Assembly: GCA_023375785.1 (NCBI GenBank)
Contig: SZWC01003863.1
Location: forward strand, 86,585 to 150,584
Source: Penium margaritaceum
Taxonomy: Eukaryota > Streptophyta > Zygnematophyceae > Desmidiales > Peniaceae
Direction: 5' to 3'
DNA: 64,000 nucleotides
Shown here: positions 55,701 to 64,000 of the stretch, one piece after another
How the letters are laid out: every line of letters starts with the position of its first letter
Position numbering within the stretch: the first letter of the stretch is position 1
The notes under the pieces: generated by a model
Told to the model about the DNA's origin: nothing
Databases searched by the model: none
The model's input: the letters and a program-made list of their open reading frames with translations, nothing else
Translations under genes and position numbers: made by a program

Positions 55701-56754
55701 TAAGCCACCCGACACACATATAGAAGCTGTAGCACGGCTAAAGGCAACAATGGCAAAGCATAACAAAATTTACTAACAACATGCGGCACGACAATGAGAC
55801 AGAAAAACAAATTACTAAACCTCAATCCATGGGTCAACAATAGGCTGACACCCTTGTATGCAAATCGATATAGAATCACGAAGAGCCTCATCAACCTCAC
55901 ATTTAAGTAACTCCAAGCGTGAATGTACGCTCTCATCTCCTTGAACACGGAGGTGAAACTGATCGACGACATGTGAAAGGGTTGTGTCCAACTGGCGGTT
56001 TCCCTCACGCGGGTCAGGTGTAATGATGACTTCCAATGATGAGTATCGCTGAGAGTAGTAGGACCAGATTCAGGCTGGTGGAGAGTAAAGGATAGAAGGG
56101 GGGCTATAGAAGGCAGGCCCTCCAAATCCTGGGGGCCATCCCAAGGGATAGGGCACTGGTGGTGCGTTGCAGTGGCGCCATACGCGGTGGCCCTGATGGA
56201 GGTGGAAAAACTGCTGCTGGAAGGTGTAGTAGAGGTGGAGACACAGGAAACACCACCATGGTCATTGGAAGAACACGTTGAGTGCGTCCGCATACGGGAC
56301 ACGAGACGTGCATTTAGAGACGGAGTGTCTGCTAGCGCCACAATTCCAGCACGTCACAATGTCAGGGGGTGAAGTAGAAGAGGACAGGCTGTTGGAGCCG
56401 TTCCCTTTCCCCCGCCCTCCTTGCCCACCATTGGACCCGCCACCAGAAGGACCAGCTTTGCTTTTTCTAAGACCTTGGCCACCCCCAACAGTCTAAGGTT
56501 GCAAGCCTAGTAGGCATCTACAGTCTCATCAGTATGCATAGACAATGTGTTGAACTGGACAGTGAGACCTCTCTTTGTTGTATGCCCTGTCACTGTAGTG
56601 GAGCACTTGATGAGAGTTTATGCACCAACTAGGTCAACAGGCGTATTGTGTGCAGTGTCGGCATAGTAGGACCCAATCTAATGGGTGAGGTCTTCAGGCC
56701 CTCCACTAATGAGAGCACGAAAAGCGCATGTTGACTCAACAAGAACAAAGGGCN

Positions 56755-56790
<36 letters not shown>

Positions 56791-58050
56791 GCCATCCTCA
56801 CCAGGTCTTGTGGCAGAGGGAGAAAAGAGGAAGAGATACGGTTGCAGTGGATGCTACAATGAATATCCTAGTGGAAGATTTAGAGACAAAGAGGCACATC
56901 GCATCTGCCAGGACAGCAGCTATGAGTGTTGGGATAGTTGTTACTGTGGAGACGAGTACAAGAACGTGATAAATGGATATTGATGCTGATAGAGTAGATG
57001 AGGTCAGTGATGTAGAAGTATGGATGGAGGCTAGTGCAATGGAGAGAGGAGTGGCTTCTACTACTGTCACTGTTGCTACCACGCCTACGGCAACAACGAC
57101 CTAGATAACTACGTTGACTATAGCTGAAGCGAGCAGCCCTCCATCAACTGCGGCAGCAGTTTGGATCTCAATAGCTCTACCACCAACAATTCTCGTAGGT
57201 GCATGAGAAGCACGTGCAATTGTAGTAAATGGGGAGGCAACCACAGTGCTAGAGAAGGACCTTTACCTCCAAGACCGAGAGTATGTCAGAGGGCGTCGAT
57301 GAAGCTGACTGTGAGCCAGAGAAATCTTGGGAATCAGAGGAGCAAGGAACTGAGGACCTGTGAGATGTTGTGGAAACTACTTCTGTCGCTCCAACAAGGG
57401 NAGTGGAGCACTTGATGAGAGTTTATGCACCAACTAGGTCAACAGGCGTATTGTGTGCAGTGTCGGCATAGTAGGACCCAATCTAATGGGTGAGGTCTTC
57501 AGGCCCTCCACTAATGAGAGCACGAAAAGCGCATGTTGACTCAACAAGAACAAAGGGCGAATTGGCAGAGGGATTAGGTTCAAGGTAGCATTACTAAAGC
57601 TATTGTCCCTATGTCCATGCACTGAATTGGATCTCCCACGATGAGAAGGTGAGGTTAGAGGTGAAGTGATGTGACGGTGTGGCAAAGTCAAGTTGGCGCT
57701 ACATGGGAACTACATGAGCTCTGGCTACTGCTGCACCAGCTTTGACAGTGACTAGAAGAGACGGAATAGATCCAGAGGTGTTGGACGCGGAAGTGGGTGC
57801 AGTGTACAATGTAGATGTGATGGCAACAAATGGTTCAGGACCAGGTATTTTATGTGATCTATAAAGTTTTGCTGATCATCTTGCTCATGAAGTGTCTCTA
57901 AAGTTGTGTGCTCGACAATGAGAGAAACTTGGAGTGCAACACGCTCACATTGTAGCTCTGCTCGCAAGCCAATGTATTGCTCACCATCCACCGGCAAAAT
58001 GCCAACGGCATCACTCTACAAAAACAATTTTGGCAGAGTTTCCCCTGCCC
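52755..58050 (-). pseudogene. Element C gag, protease/integrase and RT, broken
   Basis: Minus strand from the right: gag region (about 58000-56350), zinc knuckle CWNCGASRHSVSKC (56310-56351), integrase-related stretches (about 55600-54430), and RT at about 53880-52760, including TLPLEPTTNWQSREAADADV and the catalytic-site region LVYADNFLVLS. The RT connection segment ends at the border with element I; RNase H continues beyond it at 44827-44998. Lineage alpha by similarity to A and I. Many breaks; part of gag is affected by assembly joins. Confidence 0.85.
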
Positions 58051-58149
58051 CAGTGGGCATGAATAAAGTATGATGGATGTCTCAGCTCGAGGATGTGTTG
58101 TAAGCAAATTTTCATGGATGCACAAACACGTGAACATAGAGACAAGGGG

Positions 58150-58241
<92 letters not shown>

Positions 58242-58851
58242 GCCATCCTCACCAGGTCTTGTGGCAGAGGGAGAAAAGAGGAAGAGATACGGTTGCAGTG
58301 GATGCTACAATGAATATCCTAGTGGAAGATTTAGAGACAAAGAGGCACATCGCATCTGCCAGGACAGCAGCTATGAGTGTTGGGATAGTTGTTACTGTGG
58401 AGACGAGTACAAGAACGTGATAAATGGATATTGATGCTGATAGAGTAGATGAGGTCAGTGATGTAGAAGTATGGATGGAGGCTAGTGCAATGGAGAGAGG
58501 AGTGGCTTCTACTACTGTCACTGTTGCTACCACGCCTACGGCAACAACGACCTAGATAACTACGTTGACTATAGCTGAAGCGAGCAGCCCTCCATCAACT
58601 GCGGCAGCAGTTTGGATCTCAATAGCTCTAACACCAACAATTCTCGTAGGTGCATGAGAAGCACGTGCAATTGTAGTAAATGGGGAGGCAACCACAGTGC
58701 TAGAGAAGGACCTTTACCTCCAAGACCGAGAGTATGTCAGAGGGCGTCGATGAAGCTGACTGTGAGCCAGAGAAATCTTGGGAATCAGAGGAGCAAGGAA
58801 CTGAGGACCTGTGAGATGTTGTGGAAACTACTTCTGTCGCTCCAACAAGGG
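56597..58851 (-). other. Likely false duplication at Ns 56754 and 57401
   Basis: The 157 bp before the first N (56597-56753) recur just after the second (57402-57558). The 646-bp contig between the Ns (56755-57400) recurs at about 58206-58851 with almost no change. The intermediate contig is therefore redundant. The overlap length, 157 bp, is the same as at the 19445/20296 joins. Confidence 0.88.
58152..58238 (+). repeat. (GA)n microsatellite
   Basis: About 43 GA units. A shorter run begins the redundant contig at 56755. Confidence 0.97.
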
Positions 58852-59689
58852 CTATATGCATACTCTATCGACGTGAACTATGGACAACGGGTGGGCTTAC
58901 AGGGGATTCAAGAGGTCGTTTATCCCATGGTGATCCCGTGGCTGGCACGTTTTGTCATGACGGCAAGTCATTGGAGGCAAACTGGCACTACGCTGCATAC
59001 TTAGCAGTGTCCTCTTGGTTGTAGGTTTTGGTCGGGTCATATTCTTTGCCGGGATGATACCTAAAACTTTGAGAATGAATACGTGACCACACCTCAAGCT
59101 CCACCCTCCCCTCATCGTACGCTACCTCGTCTTTCATACGGGCACACTCACGCAAAGCCATGGACTAATTCATGATCGCTTCGGTGACTGGTGGTGACGC
59201 CAGGATGTTGGCTGACTAGCTTTCTCACTAGACAGTTGTCCACAATGTTGCTCAGAGGATGCTGCCGTTGTGTTGACCAAGGCTGATGCACAGGAGGCGT
59301 GAATCTGGCCAGTTCCATGGCTGCTGCTTCTTCTCTTGGTGCTGCTACTGATGTTTCTGTTTTCACTACTACTGCTGCTGCTATTTTTGCTACTGTGGTT
59401 GCTACTAATGCTGCAAGCACGGCACGTGCGGCAGCTCGCACGTGCTCCTTGGCTACTGCTACATTAATGGCCAGCGCCCTTCGGTGTGAGCATGCTATTG
59501 TGCAAAATACCAACCAGCTCCCGAGGGTTGGACACCCGCCGAGGAGATGGTGGTAATGGAGTCGAGCATTGCACGGGTGGAGAGCTAGATCAACCTCCAA
59601 AGAGGCGACGATGGCACAGCGGAGCAGGTTGTATGCAAGCTGAGTACTATGGGCGTGATTATAACTGTAGCAACAATGGTTGTGGCTGC

Positions 59690-60110
59690 TCAGACTACTT
59701 GAGCGAGGGCAAAGGCATGTGGTAGATCGGAGAGGTCCGGGGCCACCAGAGAAATGGTGGTGATGGTGTGGAGAAATATACATACACAAATTGTGCTACG
59801 GGCAAGGCTGCTGCTACGGATATAGCGCTTGTAGCTACTCCAACCACTTGTGTGGGTACAAATTCATGTGGAGTATTAAAGAGATCCCATGCCACCATTG
59901 AGATGGTGACAATGGAGCGGAACAATGCGCATACGGTCTGTATGACACATACAGTACTGTTACTATAGTCATTTCAGCTGCTCTGACGGGTTGGACGGGT
60001 GCAAATGCACGTGGTGGATCGAAGAGATCCTGGGTCACCAAACAGTTGGTGGCGATGAAGTGGTGCAAGGTGCTTGTAGTCAATAGGCCACGGATGGTAC
60101 TTCTATTGCA
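59690..60110 (+). repeat. Diverged 147-bp tandem repeats, about three units
   Basis: A motif like GGATCGAAGAGATCC-GG--CACCA followed by TGGTGGCGATG-AGTGG recurs at about 59729, 59878 and 60022; a weaker relative may lie near 59540. Confidence 0.65.
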
Positions 60111-60210
60111 AATGCATTAGTTGTGGCTACTATGGACAATTGGGACAAGGAAACACAATAGAAGTGGGCTTGGCCCTCGACCTAGAGTGAGAGAAAAAGT
60201 AGGCCTCCCA

Positions 60211-60222
60211 ACTCTGATACCA
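60211..60222 (-). other. Primer-binding site of element C
   Basis: Plus strand ACTCTGATACCA, next to the LTR: the tRNA-iMet 3'-end type. Confidence 0.88.
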
Positions 60223-60841
60223 TTAGGTAGTGACAAATTGCTACAGTAGCGGGTGTGACCAAGCATGAGAGCATGAGTGTACACACAACGCCATGGAATG
60301 GAGAAAGCTCTTTAGTTACTAGAAAATAGGCACAACTAACAAGTGTGTGGTAGTAACGGGACAACGAGGTGATAGCCGCTAGTTGACCGCGCCACCCACA
60401 TGAGGAAGTCGACGTGGGACCCGAACGCCACCCCGGGATCAAACCAGAGCAGTCAACATACAACAATCCAGTATACGCATACATAACTAAAACACAATCA
60501 ACCCCATTGACCACGAGCGTATGTGGGTCCATGCTCCCCTATCATATGGTACACCGTGTTATGCTAAGAAAAAAACAAGCATGTTATGCTCATCACAGCA
60601 ATCAAGATCTCAAGAACATGTTGGTTCAATGTTGTCGGTGCCTCTCTTGCACTCGGCTAAGATGCAAGCGGTGCATCATCCATCATATGTGCACTGAATT
60701 TGCATCCAAGACCTTTACCTTAGTCATATGTAGTGATTGTGTGTGTGTGTTTGTGTGCGTGTGTGTGTTTGTGTGTGTGTGTGTGTGCATGTGCGAACAG
60801 AGTCAAAGGGTCACTTGTGTGTCCTCCACGCATTACCAACA
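60223..60841 (-). repeat. 5' LTR of element C
   Basis: About 619 bp, ending GCATTACCAACA (minus strand TGTTGGTAATGC). It has a TG run at 60740-60788, in the same relative place as the large TG array of the 3' LTR. The border beside the primer site (TTAGGTAG) lacks the usual TG and is less certain. Confidence 0.75.
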
Positions 60842-61972
60842 CTGACAACATGACATGTTATGAACGGAGTGAGTGGGCGTGCATGAGTCTAATCAAACCA
60901 AAGCCTTTGCAAGAAAGTGTTAAGGAGTGAAATTCCCATATGAATTGAAAATAATGTGATTGTTGTTGGACATCCACAACAATTGGCTAGGTGAAAACAG
61001 CGGAGATCGCCGCTCCAGTCCTTAGCCAAGTAGGTGGTTTATCTCATCATCTTCAGGATTCTCCAAGGATTCATCCATGTCATGTCATCATGGCCATGTC
61101 CATAGCGGCCCCTTGGACTTGAGAAAACCCATCATCAAGCCTCACTCACTTGGGCAATCTTCTATCTACGTCCACTCTAGTTCAAACCAACCTCACTTCT
61201 ACTTTTGTCTTGATCCTGCTCCCAATTCCAATTATGTCCGTATGTAACACAGTCCTCCCTCCTTAGAGAACTCCATTCCATTTTCCTTAAAATTCCTTTG
61301 TTGTGATTTGCATGTGCATTGTCTTGCACGTCTGGATGTGACCTCTTGTCTACTCTACATGCTCGTGAAAATGAATGAATGGGCAGACGTTGACGACAGC
61401 GAGCATTGAGCAATGGAGCGGACGTCACACCGAGGTGAGACACTTGGCTCCCTTCACCAAACACGTCCAATTGCCTCACCTGTGAGACTGTGTATCAATA
61501 AGTGCATTGGGAAGTGAACAAACCAGTGAACATGGACTTTTTGCATAAACTAGAAAAGAATCACATACAGCCCATTGCAACCTTAATTGTATACAAGGAA
61601 TATATATCTGGGCCTTGCTTGCATGCATTCATGTGGATGTCGAGTGAAAAATGTCTACATGTAGAAATAGAAATTTTAATACATTGTTCATCAAGTGTGT
61701 GAATTCAGGGCGCTTAACCATAACTCCCCTTTACCTCTGAAGGAGTCTCCCACATGGTAGAAGTGTGCGGCCAACTCTATCGCAACAGCCACCATCTCTC
61801 TTCGTGACAACAGTATCAACCGCTTCCGGAAGGGAGCCCGGTGGGAGGGATTTTCTGCCTGGACCATCTTAAAAACCCAAAAAAAAAAAAGAAAAAAAAA
61901 GACAACAGTATCAGTTTCGTGAATTTTCTAGCTGATTCTGACTACATGACTACATGCGTATAGTGCATATAT
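60842..61972. other. Gene-free stretch right of element C
   Basis: No gene recognised on either strand; open frames are short and unlike known proteins. Composition is less biased than in the elements, so it may be old host DNA or worn element sequence. It contains the poly(A) insert at 61806-61913. Confidence 0.55.
61806..61913 (+). mobile_element. 82-bp poly(A) retroposon with 13-bp target duplication
   Basis: GACAACAGTATCA occurs at 61806-61818 and again at 61901-61913. Between them lie 82 bp (61819-61900) ending in two A runs of 12 and 9. A target duplication of this length with a poly(A) tail is the mark of LINE-type insertion, so this is a very short SINE or a strongly 5'-truncated LINE or processed RNA. 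I do not recognise the body (ACCGCTTCCGGAAGGGAGCC). Confidence 0.8.
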
Positions 61973-62363
61973 TGTTATGGTCCAGTTTTTAGGGGAGAAA
62001 TGACGTCCATGTTTTGGGCCATTAGACATATTGGAGGGATCACCAAATAAATTAAACAAGGCAGAATATACAAGATTTTATTGATTAGCTAGTAGAATAG
62101 TAACAAGCCTCACTAAGGTGAGGACCTAGGTTAGTGTGGGTAGAGTCTCCGACCAAGCCTCATTCTTGCTCTCAACTCAGTCATTTCTCACTTCCAACAA
62201 CACATGTGGCGTTAAGTGTGAAGTGCAAGTTCTTTTCCCTCACAGCTGAGTAGTTGTGGCTGCTCAAACGCTAAGTCTTGGCACACAAGCCACATACTTC
62301 AATCCAAGTGTGTAAGGCAGCAGAAAAAAGCCATGCCAAGACTACGGCATCATTTTCCTTAGC
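61973..62363 (+). repeat. Element K: probable LTR
   Basis: Starts TGTTATGGTCCAG, contains an AATAAA at about 62046, and is followed by TGGTATCAAAGCC (62365-62377), a likely tRNA-iMet primer site. CA at 62351-62352 or the T at 62363 may be its end. No second LTR is in the window. Confidence 0.55.
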
Positions 62364-62364
62364 T

Positions 62365-62377
62365 TGGTATCAAAGCC
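62365..62377 (+). other. Primer-binding site of element K
   Basis: TGGTATCAAAGCC differs by one base from TGGTATCAGAGCC. Confidence 0.65.
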
Positions 62378-63879
62378 TTAGCCTAGCAGACGCAACAGAG
62401 TGAGTAGTACAAATGATATACAAGTGTTAGAAAATATTGGCACACCTCCACATGTACCAATGTAGGGAAAACCGTACTGGATTTTGTGTGACCAAGTTAG
62501 TCGCTCTCGATGCTAATGACGCACAGTTAATGCTGCCAATTGGCAGAATTTACAGTGCAATGCCGCCAGTTTTCTTGTTCAAAATGACCTCAGGACATTG
62601 GTAGTGGGGTGGCCAAGTGGCTGATGTAGATTGGCATAATGCCGATGGTGGAGCTGACACACATGGCGATGGTTTTTCCATTTAATGGAGAGGTTTCCTT
62701 GCTTCTGTTTCCTCACTCCTTGAATCTTGGTTAGATTTTCTTCCTTAACATGCCCTCCTTCCCTGGGTGCTCTGCTTTTCCAGCAACTTAGGATACAACT
62801 TGAAGACGAGAACACCACCAATGAGAGAAAAAAAGGAGAAAACAATTTTGTTGCACGCTCGCTCGCTCACCACGTGGCAACATTGTGCAACGCTATCACC
62901 TACACACGCAAGGTGGAGCATATTGCTATCGGTCTTTTAGTGTATGCCCTGAATCTGACAATTGGCAAGAGCTACATTTATGGCCTTGCAATGGTCAACC
63001 CGCCTATGCTCGCTAAACATATTCATGAAATCCCATTTGCATTGGACAAGACTAGTGGATGTGGGCGGATAAGCCAAGGTCTAGATGCTTTGTTTAAGTG
63101 GTTGCTCATGTAAGCGACAACAATCGCATGCCAAGCCACATCCTCACTATGTCCCATAACATCCGTGTAGCTCACAAGGTCAACAATATGAATGATACGT
63201 CCCACTCTATCAGGCTCTTCAGCTGTCAGAAAAATAGGCGAAGCAGGTGAGCAGGTTGGAGCTGCTCCAGAAGAGCGCATGTCAATAAAAATTCCCGTTA
63301 AAGCCTTCATACTGGCCATGCACTACTTCAAGAGCCGGAGAACCATCCTAAATGTATGGAAGGCTTTACCTTAACCATGGGTAGCTTTCAGAGGTTTGAT
63401 CGCAGCAGAGGCCGCTAGTGTCGAAGCCACAACTGCGTTTGTTGTTAGTGGTGGTGGTGCTTCTATCTTTGCAGCTAGGAAAACAAAAATGAGAAAACCA
63501 TGGTGCTCATTACTATGAGCATCATGAGAGTGTTGAGGTGGTGGCAGTGCAAAAGCATCCATAGAAAGGTCATGATTAGTGGTGGCACACTGCCAATCTT
63601 CAAAAGATTAACCAAACGTGGTGTTGTGGGTGCAGAAGATGGTCTTGGTGCATAGATCCTATAATTGATACACATAATTACCACCTTCATATCCAACCTA
63701 AACGCCTTTATGTGTATGGGAACCTAGATTTTCTCAGAGTTTAGGCTGTGCTCAAGTATAACTGGTGCAGTCCCAGACCTTTATATGGTCCACATTTGGT
63801 TGGTGGTATGTCCATGCCTGAAAGGGAGTAGCACCGCCAGGTGCCTTGGAACCCCGTAGCTCCGGTGATGTGTCTCATT
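62378..63879. other. Unassigned sequence right of K
   Basis: Possibly the internal part of K. A 128-codon frame at 62727-63113 (+) and several short minus-strand frames match nothing I recognise, and neither strand shows retroelement motifs. I make no call. Confidence 0.4.
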
Positions 63880-64000
63880 GTGGATGTACTCTATGACCGT
63901 ACCATAGGTGAGCTTGTCCTCTGTCCATCCTCACAATGTAGTGATGAGAGGGCTACAATCATCAGAAAGGGCCATCAGGGGGGCCATCGACTGCAACTGT
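63880..64000 (-). pseudogene. Element L: copia gag fragment at the window edge
   Basis: Closely follows the gag of element H at about 40765-40880: GGATGTACTCT-TGACC--ACCATAGGTGAGCTTGTCCT and later GGGCCATCA-G-GGCCATCG are shared. So it is lineage beta on the minus strand and continues past the window. It is too short to judge its state. Confidence 0.8.

Larger units (their letters stand above)
58051..60210 (-). other. Leader of element C
   Basis: No clear gene. It has a GA microsatellite (58152-58238), CTG/CTA-rich sequence (59320-59470) and three diverged units of about 147 bp (59690-60110). On the minus strand it lies between the primer site and gag. Confidence 0.65.
15061..60841 (-). mobile_element. 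Element C: old Ty1/copia host of the nested insertions
   Basis: Element C is the oldest layer. Its own DNA is found at 15061-15646, 22664-23216, 26949-27190, 44827-44998 and 52755-60841; everything between belongs to later insertions D, E, F (with G and H) and I. Parts on the minus strand from the right are 5' LTR (60223-60841), primer site, leader, gag, protease/integrase, RT, RNase H, a polypurine tract identical to that of element A (22986-22999) and a 3' LTR, itself split by D and cut short near 15061. LTRs are strongly diverged. It is badly broken, with many breaks beside the insertions. Confidence 0.85.

Noticed and set aside
62727-63113. 128-codon plus-strand frame as a gene
   Set aside because: No recognisable domain or promoter and no homologous copy in the window; chance opening cannot be excluded.

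Overview
The window holds no gene that I can assign to the host. It is a stack of LTR retrotransposons, mostly Ty1/copia, inserted into one another and decayed to different degrees, with microsatellites, hairpins and some assembly artefacts. It looks like repeat-rich intergenic DNA of a plant-like eukaryote, either a land plant or a streptophyte alga. The reasons are copia lineages primed by initiator tRNA-Met (primer sites close to TGGTATCAGAGC, the complement of the plant tRNA 3' end), a second primer-site type matching the plant-type initiator anticodon arm, and copia gag-pol proteins of plant style. I cannot name the species. Element names below are mine.

Layout. 1-2340: 3' part of copia element A (+), with pol remnant and 3' LTR. 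2341-3090: no gene; a perfect 24-bp hairpin and a 30-bp minisatellite. 3090-8819: element B1 (+), an LTR element with no pol, carrying a long CAG-rich leader and a protein family I do not recognise. 7507-15054: two half-copies of B (B2 and B3) joined head to head as a large palindrome. 15061-60841: an old copia element C (minus strand) cut into pieces by later insertions: D in its 3' LTR, E (gag only) near the end of pol, F (pol-less, related to B) in the RNase H region, and I between RT and RNase H. F in turn carries copia elements G and H. 60842-61972: no gene, but an 82-bp poly(A)-tailed insert with a 13-bp target duplication. 61973-62363: a probable single LTR (K). 63880-64000: edge of a further copia gag.

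Insertion order follows from the nesting. C is oldest; F, I, E and D entered C; G and H entered F. Target duplications support this: CGTGG for D, AGCAA for F, GGAGT for H, and imperfect ones for E and I. LTR pairs compared by eye differ by roughly 6% in D, 10% in H and 13% in G, and clearly more in the others. No element looks whole enough to be active.

The most interesting items are: the B/F group, two pol-less families sharing an unrecognised protein and apparently depending on copia enzymes; the B2/B3 palindrome, whose transcript would fold into a kilobase-scale hairpin; two ways of using initiator tRNA-Met as primer in one locus; and an assembly pattern of single-N joins that creates false duplications.
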